Shown: in pieces, positions 21,903 through 33,084 of the stretch
How positions within the stretch are numbered: the first letter of the stretch is position 1
Layout: each line of letters starts with the position of its first letter
Assembly (NCBI RefSeq): GCF_040869045.1
Contig: NC_090319.1
Coordinates: 46,844,779-46,908,778 of the forward strand
Direction of reading: 5' to 3'
DNA length: 64,000 bases
Source of the DNA: Eurosta solidaginis
Lineage: Eukaryota > Arthropoda > Insecta > Diptera > Tephritidae
Translations under genes and position numbers: made by a program
Notes under the pieces: generated by a model
Told to the model about the DNA's origin: nothing
Databases searched by the model: none
The model's input: the letters and a program-made list of their open reading frames with translations, nothing else

Positions 21903-23881
21903 TTATTCCAGAATGAAATTAAGACGTCTTGACTTTTTAGCTGCAAAATCATTTATTATATCTTCATTGTCCAGTTCAATTCTTCGGTGAACAGTTATGA
22001 GGGCTAGTCCATTCAGTTTTTCTCGGCCCATCGAATTCCTCAAAAAAGTTTTAAGATGCTTTAAAGTTGAAAACGAACGTTCTGCAGTGCACGTAGTGAC
22101 AGGCAATGTTGCATAAATTTTTAGTAAACTATAAATGTTTTGGAAAAAGCTGACTTTGGCGCGAACTTAAAACTTCGAGTGCAGTTTTTGGGCGAAATTC
22201 AAGTTCCGATTGACTCCATTTATTTTTCCATAGAGTTAATTCTACAACAAGTGCTGCCGCATCAATGTTTTTGTAAATGCTTAACTCACAAGCGTCAGAA
22301 GCGGTAAAAGACACATCGCATTTTACACATATATAGGGAAGAAAACGTACCAATTTTGATATGGTTATTTTATGCTGAACAAATCTATCTTCTATTTGCA
22401 TTGAAATATCGTCAAGAAAAGGCACTGCTATGGCGAATTTATAATAAGCTTTTGTATCTCTAAATGTATTTTTTACTTCGTTCTTTTTAGTGAAAGAAAT
22501 TCGAGGGAGAATTAGTTCTCCATTGACAGATTCTAAACGCTCTTTAGCGGATTCGAAAATCATCGAGAATTCATCGTCGATATTTGCGCGAAAAGTTTTT
22601 AAAACTTGTGAAACTAATTCGATGTGCTCAATGGCACTTGCCAAGTCTGAACTAGGTGACTGTAAATTTTTACATAAAGGCAACGTGATTTAGTATATTT
22701 TTGACGCCATAAAGAGGCTTATCACAAAGTCGCAACATATCAGAGATTTTAGAAAACCATTCGCCCTTGATGATGTTTCAATGTCAGCTTCGTTCAACAG
22801 TTCTTCAAGAGCTGCAATGATTGGCATATACATATCTTTGAAACGAAGTAATCCATCGTGGTTTCCAACCCAACGAGTGGCGCATATTGAAACCAATTTT
22901 CTTGATTTTGCATAAGGCAATAATTCTTCAATTTTTTTGCCAGTATCTGAGTTCTTTTAGGCGATTTTTTGAAAAACACCCCTACAGCTTTAACTACTCC
23001 CACGCAGTGACGAATATGGGAGAGTTCGCATGCATTTAAAAGTGCTAAATTTAAGAATGGGAACAACAGTGGATATATAAAGCTGCAGGATATTTTTGCC
23101 GAATTATTGCTTGAACGCCATTAAAACAACCTTTCATTACAGCGGCACCATCATATCCTTGGCCAATTATTGAACTTATTTCTAATCCTAAATCATGCAA
23201 AGTTTCGAGAATCATTTCTGCAATGTGGCTTCCTGTTGTACATTTTAATGGAACAAACTTCAAAAAATCTTCACGAACAAAAAAGAACTCTTGGTCGCTG
23301 TCGACATAACGCACACTTATTGACATTTGCTCAGTTTGCGAAATATCTGATGTTTCGTCCACCAATATTGAAAAACACCTTGCGCTGTTTATACTTTCCA
23401 CAATATTTCTCTGAATGATTTCGCCGCAAGTTTCGATTAGCTCATTTTGTATATTTGGAAATATATATGTTGCATTTTTAGAGCAAATATCATTCAATAC
23501 GCATGCGAAGGATGGCGCGGAAGTTACCATCATTATGATTAGTCTCACTACTAAGATCTCCATAATCGCGTGTTCCGCGCAATGTTAATTCTATTATAGG
23601 AATAAGCTTTCTCTATATTCCTTTATTTGTTGGAGGCGAGATGAATCCAACTGCATTTTAATATCAGGAATAGACATTTTCACCGTTTTCATAAAATTAT
23701 CTGCAAAGATGACACTACTCAAATGGTATTGGCATTTTGAATGCTTCTCAAAAGCTTGAATTGCTTTCTTCCATTTAGTATACGGTTCATATACAAGCGA
23801 TCGCAATTTTTGGTGTGTGCCTTTGCCCGCGCTCTCGTAAGAAAAAAAGTGTTCTCCGTGCAGAGTGAATAGTGCCGACAT
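21903..23881 (-). pseudogene. hAT-superfamily transposase (DUF4371/ZMYM-like), broken
   Basis: One transposase spread over several frames, read downward. The TTF-type zinc-finger neighbourhood comes first (WKKAIQAFEKHSKCQYHLSS, ~23800-23735). The DDE/RNase H-like core with SARCFSILVDETSDISQTEQ (~23400-23340) holds the first catalytic Asp. IIGQGYDGAAVMKG (~23170-23130) follows, then LYIHCCSHS (~23085-23060), RWVGNHDGLLRF (~22880) and DAAALVVELTLWKNKW (~22260-22215). The C-terminal hAT dimerisation block AERSFSTLKHLKTFLRNSMG lies at ~22085-22025. Stops or frameshifts lie near 23575, 23060, 22920, 22685 and 22115. The N-terminus is cut at ~23875, where the Ty3/Gypsy sequence begins. A domesticated gene is unlikely given the breaks. 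Confidence 0.85.
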
Positions 23882-24260
23882 TCATATACAACTTATGAAC
23901 AAAACAGAATCAGTAACTGAATTTTATTTTAAAATGTTAGATCTACGATGTCGGGGAAACCTAGAAGATAATGCTATAATGCGGTATATAATCAACGGTT
24001 TAGGTGATGATGGCTTACGGAAGACACTAACAGCCATGGATTTTGTTAAGTGTTCTGATTTGTTGGAAGCTTTGAATAATACGGCCATGAGTGTGAGAAG
24101 AGATTATTCCACGAAGTTGTAGACATTTAATTCAAACATTCAGTGTTCCATTTTGTTATAATTGTGGTAATCGAGGACATATTTCACGAAATTGTCAGAA
24201 ACCGCGAAAGAAATTACGATGTGAAAATTGTGCCGGAGTCATTCATGAAACAAAGAATTG
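23865..24260 (+). pseudogene. Gypsy gag C-terminal part with CCHC knuckles
   Basis: 23865-24122 encodes a gag capsid-like helical segment (SVTEFYFKMLDLRCRGN, then RYIINGLGDDGLRKTL). After a stop and frameshift, 24150-24255 encodes two zinc knuckles. The first has the classic C-X2-C-X4-H-X4-C spacing (FCYNCGNRGHISRNC); the second is CENCAGVIHETKNC. The knuckles bind nucleic acid in retroelement Gag. Confidence 0.8.
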
Positions 24261-24309
24261 CCCGAAATGAAATCAATCACGAGTCAATGCAATACCAGAC
24301 GATAGTGAA

Positions 24310-24945
24310 ATGGGTGAAAGTGTGAGTAACTATGAAGAGATAATTAATGCAATTAAAGACAGTGTGCAACTCAAACAAAATTTGACGAAAATTATTTCAA
24401 TAAGCGGTGTTGAGTGTGAAGCTTTGATTGACACAGGCAGTTGCAAATCTCTTGTTATACGCAGTATTGCTGAAAAGTGCCAACACATAGAAATGTCTTG
24501 CGATAAAAAGAATAAGAACAAAATAATGCTATGCGATAAAAGGTTACATGGTTTTGCCGGGGGTGAGTTTCAGTGTCGTGAATTAATAAATGCATCAGTT
24601 AAGATTGATAACAAAAATTTTGAATGTGAACTTTTAATTATTGATAATGAACTAATGGCGTACGATGCCATAATCGGGACAGATATTTTATCTAAAAGCC
24701 GTGTTGTTACAGAGAATGGACAATGTTATATCGGGACAATTGACGAAACTAAAATTAATGTCAATAATAAACTTTTTGTTGAGGAACAATTAGAGTTAAA
24801 AAGAGTTTTGAATAAGTACGATTTAAATATTATTCGTCCATCTAGTTCGACGAATGCATCCCCAATAGTATTGGTGCCTGAAGAAAATGGGGAGCACCGA
24901 CTTTGTGTTGACTACAGGGAGCTGAATGCAATCACGCAAAAATAG
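24310..24945 (+). pseudogene. Gypsy protease and RT start
   Basis: 211-residue frame. GVECEALIDTGSCKSLV (~30-46) is the aspartic protease active site with DTG. AYDAIIGTDILSKSRVV (~120-136) is the second protease landmark. The RT entry is NASPIVLVPEENGEHRLCVDYRELNAI (two adjoining blocks, ~183-209), including the RLCVDYRELN motif. A TAG stop follows NAITQK at 24943. Confidence 0.85.
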
Positions 24946-24954
24946 CGATGGCCT

Positions 24955-25860
24955 ATGCTAAGAGTCGAGGGGACATTATCAATTTTGGCAGGTAAGAAAT
25001 ATTTAACCACTTTAGATAAGATATCCGGGTATTACCAGATAGAGATTGACGAGGAGTCAAAGGGTTTGACAGCATTTATAACACATAACGGGCATTATGA
25101 GTTTAACCGATTACCATTTGTGTTGCGTAATGCGCTGAGCACATTCCAGAAAATGATGATGTATCTTATCTAGCCTATTAAATCGAAGGCTGTGAGCTAC
25201 GTTGATGAGGTCAATATTGCGTCCGGCACATTTGAAGAAGGCATTCAGAACTTTGAAGAGTTTTTAGATATTATTCGTCGAGAGGGTTTAACGCTTCGTT
25301 TGTCAAAATGCGCGTTCGTGCAAAACAGAGTAACATTCTTAGGTCATTAATTAAAGGAGATGGGTGTAACTCCAGCTCTTGTTAACACTTCTGTAATACC
25401 GAACTATCCTGGGCCTACAAATGCCACGGAGGTTCGACGATTTCTAGGGCTTACCGGATTTGTTCCAAACTATGCGCAAATTGCTGCACCATCAACGCAT
25501 TTAAACGAGAAAAATTTTTTGTTTGAGTGGTCGACTGAATGTCAACAAGCGTGCGACGAGTTAGATGATTTAATGACACGAGAACATATTTTGAGAATTG
25601 TTGACGGATTGAAAACTCATCAGATGCATACTGATGCGAGTATTATTGATATTGCAGCAATGTTGTTACAAGAAGAAGGTAAAGATCTGAAGCCAATTGC
25701 CTATTATAGTCGCAGTACAATGAGGCTGAACGTAAGTATCATGGGTATGAGCTAGAAGTATTAGCTTTAGTAGAAGGTTGCCAACGTTTACGTATGTATG
25801 TTCTGTCGTCATTAATTGAAGTGCTATTGCAAACTTGAAGTCTAAAAAGCCCATGATTCC
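24955..25860 (+). pseudogene. Gypsy RT palm/thumb and RNase H
   Basis: Encodes KYLTTLDKISGYYQIEI (RT motif A, ~25000), GHYEFNRLPFVLRNAL (motif B region) and, after a TAG at 25171, AVSYVDEVNIASG (~25195). There the usual YxDD box reads YVDE: the second Asp is Glu. FLGH follows at ~25337, then the RNase H start with HQMHTDASIIDIAAML (~25620) and LKPIAYYSRSTMRLN. A frameshift at ~25735 leads into HGYELEVLALVEG. Confidence 0.8.
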
Positions 25861-25920
25861 ACGAGTATCACGATGGTTATTAAAACCACTTGAATAAGAT
25901 TATACGGTTACATATCGTCA

Positions 25921-26640
25921 ATGAATCATGTCGATGCATTGAATCGAGCTCCAGTTGAAGCTCCGGTTGGAGCTCCAAGTCAGTCCGAAGACGTTTCTTC
26001 GTATGTTATGTCAGTTGATATGGCATTGGAAGACTTGAATTTCACTATGCAGAAACAAGATCCACATTTGAATGGCATTGTAAATGTTCTCACAGAACAG
26101 ACCGAGCCAAATAAGCGAAAAATGTATAAGAAGGAATTTGTTATCAAACATCATCGATTGTATAAGATGAGCGACAATAAGTTATTGCTGGTGATCCCTA
26201 GTGGCATGCGTTGGAGAGTTGTCAAGCTATGTCATGACGATATTGGTCACAGTCAATACTGGCATTCCTGAAGAGTACCACCGAAAACCGCAAGGGATGG
26301 GATGAGAATTTGCGCCGTCTTCAATAAATTATCAACACTCACGTGAATGCAACAACAAAATACTCAGCAATTGATTTAGTTTTCGATTTCCCTCTGAGTG
26401 ATATTGACAATATTGAATCAGCACGTGTTGCTTGGAAACGACGCTTTAACGCGAAGCACAAAGAGCCTCATAAGTATAACGAGGGTAACCTGGTTTTGAT
26501 CGAAAGAGCCATTCCAAGTGCAGCGGAGTCTCGAAAACTCGAACACAAATATCGAGGGCCGTATGTTGTCGACAAGGTTCTTCGATTTGATCGCTATGTT
26601 ATCAAGGATGTGGATAGTGCACAACTTAAATAACGTCGAT
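25921..26640 (+). pseudogene. Gypsy integrase remnants (HHCC start and C-terminal domain)
   Basis: 25921-26271 encodes the RNase H-integrase linker (NHVDALNRAP) and the first half of the HHCC zinc finger (WRVVKLCHDDIGH). The DDE core is almost wholly absent: the frame breaks at ~26270 and resumes at WDENLRRLQ-like sequence. 26343-26633 encodes the C-terminal region: NATTKYSAIDLVF, KYNEGNLVLI, then LEHKYRGPYVVDKVLRFDRY, a GPY-type module. Confidence 0.8.
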
Positions 26641-26811
26641 TTAGCACTGTTATGAGTGGTGATAAGCTCAAACCGTGGATACTGAAGATGATACCAGCAG
26701 TACGCCAGACCAAACTCGAGGCGAGTTTCCGTCAGGAAGGGCCGAGCTGTCAACTTAGGTTAAGTTGCATTTCATTTCATTTTACTTTCGCACTGTGGCA
26801 TCTCTGAATAT

Positions 26812-26950
26812 TTGACATTTTGCTTTATATGTTTCTTTTGTTCACTATGTATATGGATTCCTTTTCATTTTTATTAACCACAGTCAGTCTTGTATACACC
26901 TTGAAGAAATAAAGACTGTGTATATTTAATCTAAATTTATTCGGAATATA
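26812..26950 (+). repeat. Possible Gypsy 3' LTR remnant
   Basis: A TG-starting, AT-rich segment following the polyprotein end with AATAAA at ~26908 and ending near TATTGACA. No partner 5' LTR is in the window, so the LTR identity is inferred from position only. Confidence 0.35.
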
Positions 26951-26954
26951 TTGA

Positions 26955-27150
26955 CACTTCCTACATTTGCTATCACTGACCAAGCTTAATTTAAATGCAC
27001 GTGACGCCAGGAGGCAGTGTCCAGTCAGAATACACGTCATGAGTCTACAGCCCCCTCTTTTTTTGATAGAAGCAACTTTATTAGTCTATGGTTGTAAGAC
27101 CTACACATAATCTTCGACGCTTGAATCCACGCCTTTCCGGACTTGAGATG
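26955..27150 (-). pseudogene. LINE-C fragment
   Basis: Minus strand encodes KAWIQASKIMCRSYNHRL and then LTGHCLLASRAFKLSLVSDS (~27010-26960), collinear with residues ~105-165 of the RNase H-tail frame at 14139-14855. Truncated at both ends, abutting the Gypsy 3' end. Confidence 0.8.
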
Positions 27151-27324
27151 TATTGTGCTGAATATAAATTTAAACTTTCTGAAATTATACTGGACATGGT
27201 GTAGAAATGGAGCAACGAAATGCAAATAAAAAGCAAAAACACCGCTAGCAGGCTACTTTTCAAAAGATATGCTCCCGTGCCTGAGCTTCGGTAGATATAT
27301 TGTGGCCACAATTGAGCCAGAGGG

Positions 27325-28275
27325 TTGATGCCGGTGGCAGAAATGGTAGAACATATTTTACACATGTATAAGGATGGTTCCAAATTAATGGAAGGGGTTG
27401 GGTTTTTTGTTTACTGTGTCGACCAAGAAATTAGTAGATCCTACGGGCTGCAAGATGACTGCAACGTTTTTCAGGAGGAAGTTATATCAGTGAAGAATGC
27501 AGCAGAAATTCTGGAGTAAGCGTGCTTAGGGTGCAGTCGCCTCAATTTATATATTGATATTCAGGCTGCGATTAAAGCAATAATCTCACACAGTACTTCA
27601 TCAAGAAGTATTATAAAATGCAAAGAAGCATTGGAAAAACTTCGGTCACGCCCGAAAATACATCTTTGCTGGGTTTCCGGTCATAAACTGATAGAAGGTA
27701 ACGAAAAGGCCGATGAGTTGGCAAAGGAGGGTGCAACACTCGCTGAATCGATGATAGAAGTTCATTTGAGGCAAGTCAAAAGAACACAGGAGTTGCATTT
27801 GATCCATCAAGCAGGAAAGGCGAGGACAAAAGCACGGGGCTGCAAAATTTCTAAGATCTCGTGCAAAGCCTGCAATATTAGACTCATAAAGTGGCGCATA
27901 TCTCTGAAGAGAGAAGCTTTAGGGCTGGCGTCACATGCTTACAAGTTAGGCCTCTTCGGTAGCAGCAAGTGTAGGATGTGTGAGCTACAGGAAGAAACGG
28001 TTAAGCGCGTTCTATGTTCGTGTCCTGCGCTCGCCATGTCAAGGCTCCAGCTATTAGGGGCGACAAAGTTTCCAGATATCGATATAGCAATTAAGCTGGG
28101 TCCTAGAAAACTGCTAGTATTTGCCAAGAGGACGGGGTTATTCTTTAACATATGTTCTGGCACCTGACTGCGGTTGTTCCGTTTGGTCCTCAAATAAATT
28201 CTAGTAACACTATTGACACATTCAAATATGTGAGGTATTTATTGACCGGTCAATTCAACCTTACCTAGCCTACGA
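27325..28275 (+). pseudogene. LINE-C RNase H region
   Basis: Plus-strand copy. MYKDGSKLMEGVGFFVY (~27365-27415) preserves the first RNase H block that is missing from the long copy. DCNVFQEEV (~27460) is the second. 27631-28167 encodes IHLCWVSGHKLIEGNEKADELAKEG, CRMCELQEETVKRVLCSCP and the terminal LGPRKLLVFAKRTGLFFN. The 3' end reads TTGACCGGTCAATTCAACCTTACC. A stop at ~27519 separates the two frames. Confidence 0.85.
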
Positions 28276-28279
28276 AGTT

Positions 28280-28520
28280 ACACTCAAAAAGTTGCTCATA
28301 CATCTAATGAGATAAGACTTAAGGCTAATGAGGGACATACTTACGAGGCATTGCTTGACTCATCATTAAGGCCTATGTAGGAAGTGAGATCTGAAAGAAG
28401 AAATAATTTAGCGCATTTTAGCAGCAATTTAGCAAGGTCCTAGAAAACTTGTAGTATTTGCCAAGAGCATGGAGTTAAACTATAACGGGTTTATTCGTTT
28501 CTTCGTCAAAGAAATTCTTG
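28280..28520 (+). pseudogene. LINE-C 3' tail, decayed second copy
   Basis: Directly behind the previous copy. It carries CATTGCTTGACTCATCATTAAGG-like and GGTCCTAGAAAACTTGTAGTATTTGCC-like sequences, which encode GPRKLVVFAK, the family's terminal motif. Strongly diverged, so probably older than its neighbour. Confidence 0.65.
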
Positions 28521-29840
28521 CAGCACTATGAACACATTTAAATCTTACATAATATCCATTCTTGTGTATGAACTGCATAGAGAAATTTATTGCTTTCTTT
28601 AACAACATTTTTGCTAAAGCTTTCGTATGAATATGGCTACGAGGTGCATTTATATGTATGTGTGTCAAGTTTATCTTTTAATATCCTGTGTGATTGCTAG
28701 TTTTTGTGCAGCGTTAATGCCTCTTGACTGCCTGACGACTTAACCTGGCTTTCCATCAAACAACCAACATACACACACAACGTATATGAACTTTCGCACA
28801 TACAAATAAACATATATTAGTTATGTTTTCATGAGTGTAAACGTCGGCAACTGCTCGGCCTTTATGAAATATTAGCATGACGATTTTTTTGTTGATTTTT
28901 TTGCTTATTTTTTCAGGTAATTTCCATTTTTATGTCTTTCTGCTCACGTTTGCATTTTTACTGTAAATGTAACATATTTCACTAACAACAGTTATTTGAA
29001 CTGTACAACAGTGTCATTTTATATTTGCTATTGCAAAAAACCAAAGAAAAAAAGTTAAACAAACATACATAAAATGCGGCGAAATGAATGAATATTTTTT
29101 TATCGTGAGTAACAAAGTACTGTTAGCAAAGTAAGATATTGAGAAAAAAAAGGTTAGAAAATGCTAGTAATTTATTTGTATAACGCCAACACTGATACTC
29201 TATTCAAAAACCTCATTCATTTTTATTACGAGCTTTCCATATTAACATATTTACCAAAAAGTTTTCTCTGTTTATAAAGGTTCATTTATTCGATGAACGC
29301 TATTCATGTACACTCTTTCGAAGAGACTTAATGCTTAAGACATAACAATAAGAGAGTAATATTTGTAACTCTCTCAGGGGGCGAAAATGTTTGATATCAG
29401 CTGTTCCTTTAAAGAAAATTTTGTTAAGCAAATTTCACTTGAAATCAAGAAACTTTATTTGAAACTATATATAGAGTGGCAGTTCACACTCTTCTCTACC
29501 ACTGCCTCTATTTCACATAAACTGCACTTTGATATTCTCTAATGAAACAGAGTTTTCAATCCTTGCGATATAAACATCCCACAACAAAATTTTTGTTCTC
29601 AACTCTACTTGTGTTTTTCTCTCGATTTTTTTTATATGTTTTGTGACATTCAACAAGCCGGTCAGGAATTGAACCCAACACCTGTCCAAGAAAATACACC
29701 CTCTACATCTGCTCAAAAAGATCCCACCGCAAACACATAATACAGCTTTACACTATTGCTAGCTTGTCATTGGTTTGAGGGCTTAACCTAATTCCACAAG
29801 GCTCTCCTATGTAGCTGAGCGGCTTAAACGCGTGAATTGC
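28520..29840. other. Gene-free interval
   Basis: AT-rich sequence with no recognised gene or repeat end. Scattered A/T homopolymers only. Confidence 0.5.
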
Positions 29841-30145
29841 ACTGTATAGCGTGGTACGCAGATCACAAGAAAGTAAAAATTGCATATAAAAAACGCTCAA
29901 GAAATGCTCAAGAAAATTTCTTGTGGTAAATTTATTGAGGTAGTACGCAGTTTACAAGAAATTTAGTACGATACTTTACTACTATTTTTCCATCAAATTT
30001 ACATACGGAAACACCGGTTTCCGCAAGAAATATGTCAAGTGCCATATATTTCTTGAAGAAAAAAAAGGTAAACAAGTGGAAAAATTAAGTAAGCAAATGT
30101 TTTTTTAATTTTTCTGCAATAAATAATTATTATTTTATTTCAGAA

Positions 30146-30368
30146 ATGGAGATAAATATTGCTGCAGCACCAAACCGCAAAAAGCGCGTATTAAATTTTA
30201 CGGCGGTGGAGAGACGGGCTCTGATAAGGGAAGTGAAATATGGGCTGAGGATATGGGATATTTCTGATCCATTGCATTGCAACAAAAATTCAGTGGATCA
30301 GGCCTGGGTCCACTTAAGTAGCTCCCTTGGGATAGAAGATACATATGTTAATAAAACTTTTTGTATGT
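30146..30368 (+). CDS. Possible MADF-domain exon
   Basis: A short frame starting MEINIAAAPNRKKR. Residues ~17-60 (FTAVERRALIREVKYGLRIW, DISDPLHCNKNSVDQAWVHL) look like the first half of a MADF/Myb-SANT-like DNA-binding domain, which typically begins LI..V....LWD and continues with a K..AW block. It ends at a GTATGT donor-like site near 30373, suggesting an intron, but no second exon was found. Upstream (29853-29965) are two GGTACGCAG / GTAGTACGCAGTTTACAAGAA-type direct repeats. MADF-type proteins occur both as host transcription factors and as the second ORF of PIF/Harbinger transposons; I cannot decide between them. Confidence 0.4.
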
Positions 30369-30399
30369 ATATTTGTGGTAATTGTTTGCTTTAGCTCAC

Positions 30400-31360
30400 A
30401 ACTGCTTAAACTCGTCCAAAAGTATCAGGAGAGGTGTCAAAAGACGCGCTTTGCACCCATGATCACGAATCCGAAGGCGGAAATTTAAAATTTTCGGAGA
30501 TATTTTCAAACAAAATTGAAAATTTGCATGTGGTTGTTTTGATGATTTTGTAGTACCCACAAGAAAAACTGTGGGTAAAAGTGTTTTGCGGGGATATAGT
30601 TTTGGTCTACAAACCGGTGTTGGACCCACCCAGGGTAATTTTTTATAAGCGCCAATGCAGAAAGGTGTTCTGCGCAAAAATACTATGGATCTCACCCCCG
30701 GTTTCGGAGCGCTCCGGGTCCATTTTCCGGTTTTTGGATATAACTTTTGACAGAAATGAAATTTTGAATTTCCGCTATCGAGTTCGTGGTCCTGGGAACC
30801 TTTATAATTTTAAATCCCAAAATTTTTTTACAACAGCTATTGTTAAAGTCTTTTAGTCAAACTTCAACAAGACTATGTCAGTATTAAAGGAAAAATTGCT
30901 TTCTGTTTTTTGGTCCATTTATATAAAGGTAGTCTTAAAATTTTTTTTTATCATTTTTTTATTTTCAATTTTTTACTACTGCCTACCAAAAGGCAATTAA
31001 TAATTTAACTAATTCCTAAGTGAAAATTCTTATCTTTATTTATTTGTGCAAAATAGCAAGATTTAATAGAATTAGTGGAATTTTCACTGGTGAGAACAAC
31101 AGAATTCCACCTCGCATCATGACAAGAGCATTCCACCTCGTTTGTCAGCTACTTAATTTGCAAAGCTGAAAATCGTGGTGAAATTCGCATACGCCTGAAA
31201 GTCTAAAAGAATCGTGGTGAAAGTCGCGTATACCTAAAAGTATGCAAGGACCTGCATTGAGTTGGGCCTTCAACGAGGTGGAATTCTACAACGCCTGCAA
31301 CACTCAGGAGGCTAGCCATGAAGGTATGGCCTAATCTTATAAATAGTTCGACTTGAGCGT
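30400..31360. other. Non-coding, repeat-like interval
   Basis: Contains a pair of related phrases ATTCCACCTCG (31103 and 31130) and AATCGTGGTGAAA (31170 and 31209). No protein similarity was recognised; open frames cross low-complexity sequence. Confidence 0.4.
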
Positions 31361-31364
31361 TCCG

Positions 31365-32250
31365 TAGCTCAAATTTTTTGATCAAACATTGCACTGTCAT
31401 CGAGTTTTAAACTATATGAGGTTTCAAGTCTCTTGATATCCAGGAAGTGAGTTAAAAGTCGATTGCAAGATTCCCAATTTAAAACTAGTTTTCTATATAT
31501 CTCGATCCTTGCGCCACCTAATGGAACTTTTTTGATAAAATATTGCATTGTCACCGGGTTCTGACGGCCCAAGTTTTAAGTCTATAGCTCACCGGCAAGT
31601 TACTCAAAAACCGATCGCAAGATTCCTCTCGTTGTTCAGGGATTTTTAGTTATCTTAATTAGCACGCCACCTAGCGGAACTTTGTTTTCTATAGATTGTA
31701 TTGTCATCGGGTCTCGAACTATGTGCTAAGTTAAAAGTCTCTAGGTAACCGGGGAGTTAGTTAAAAATGGATTGAAAAATTCCCAAATAAAAATTGGTTT
31801 TCTTACTATTTCGATCCGCGTGCCACCTAGCGAATTTTTTTGATAAAATACTGCATTGTCACCGGGTTCTGACTTACGGCTCAAGTTTCTTATCTCCAGC
31901 TCACCGGGAAGTTACTAAAAAATCTATTGCAAGATTTCCTGCTTTTTTCAGTGATCTTCGTTTATCTCGATTCGTCTGCCACCTGACGGCATTTTGTTTT
32001 CCATGAATTGTAGTGCCATAGACTCGCAAACTATGTGCTAAGTTTCAAGTCTCTGGGTCACCGAGAAGTTAGTTAAAAGTCGATCGCAAAATTTCCATTT
32101 TAAAATAAATTTTCTGTGTATCCCGATCCATGCGCCACCTAGGGGATTTTTTGTAATTGTAATGTCTCTCAGATCTGAACTATGTTCTAAGTGTCTAGCT
32201 CAACGGGAAGTTACCGAAAAAGACTTTTCCGCGGGTCAAAAATTCGTATG
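31365..32250 (+). repeat. ~155-bp tandem array with GCCACCTAGCGG module
   Basis: About five to six diverged units. The phrase CTCGATCCTTGCGCCACCTA and relatives recur at ~31512, 31665, 31822, 31977 and 32133, spacings of 153-157 bp. Each unit also holds TTGCATTGTCACCGGGTTC-like and ACCGGGAAGTTACT-like phrases. The same phrases are found in the terminal unit of the composite elements at 46.3 and 48.8 kb, so the two array types are related. Confidence 0.85.
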
Positions 32251-32689
32251 GAAATTAGGGGACAAACGTGAAAGCGACTTAATGTAAAGGTATAAAAAGA
32301 GCTAGCGTTGCGACTCCCGTTGTTACCAAGAATATAAACAAAGCGTCGAAGCAATTACTCAGCTCACCAGGTATTCGTAGGTATTTCAATGGGTATATAA
32401 GCAACCATCAAAACTTGCAGATATGAAGAAAGTTCAGAATGTTTCCGGACGAACAAAATAAACTCAGCGAGTATAATTTAGATAAGTTGGCGAGGCTAGG
32501 TAATATTAGAATCTTGGAGTTTTCCAAATCTGAACCCAATGAGTGGTGAAGCCGGAGTAAACACCAGCATCAGAAAAGTAGTATATACAAGTGGGATTGA
32601 AAGAATTACGCAGAGAAACAAGAAAACGTAATCATAGTACCAGAAATGTTGGACGGGGCTAGATTGCGCTGACCAGTCAATAAAGACAT

Positions 32690-33062
32690 AGCATAGACTG
32701 AATGTGTCAACAGTGTTACTTGAATTTGTTTGACCACCAAAGGGATAAGCGCCAATTAGATACCAGGTCCTATGTTATATAATAAATCTGTCCTTTTGGA
32801 AAATACTAGTAGATAGTTTTCCAAGACCTAACTTGATTGCAGCCTGGAGATCTGGCAATTTTGCCGTCCCTAGAAGCTGGTACCTTGACCTCGCAAGTTC
32901 AGAACACCAACACAGAACGTAACCGACCGTTTCTTCCTGCATCTCGCACTTTCTAAATCTGCCGTTATTGACGAAGCCTAAATTATAAGCTTGTGACGCC
33001 TGAAGGCAGTGTCCAGTAGATATGCCCATCGTGAGCCTTAAGTCTTCTCTCTTCAGATACAT
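32690..33062 (-). pseudogene. LINE-C 3' fragment
   Basis: Minus strand encodes LKREDLRLTMGISTGHCLQA and FRKCEMQEETVGYVLCWC, and ends LPDLQAAIKLGLGKL. The 3' non-coding part at 32690-32780 matches the family tail (AGACTGAATGTGTCAACAGTG). It is adjacent to LINE-D. Confidence 0.85.
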
Positions 33063-33084
33063 GTCCTAGTTTGTGAGCCTTTCG

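Larger units (their letters stand above)
23865..26950 (+). mobile_element. Ty3/Gypsy retrotransposon, decayed
   Basis: Gag, protease, RT, RNase H and parts of integrase are in the usual Ty3/Gypsy order on the plus strand. The 5' LTR and N-terminal gag are missing: sequence begins mid-gag at the hAT junction. A likely 3' LTR remnant lies at ~26812-26950, with an AATAAA polyadenylation signal near 26908. Most of the integrase core is deleted near 26270-26340. Stops occur in RT at 24943, 25171 and 25348. The element cannot move on its own. Confidence 0.85.
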
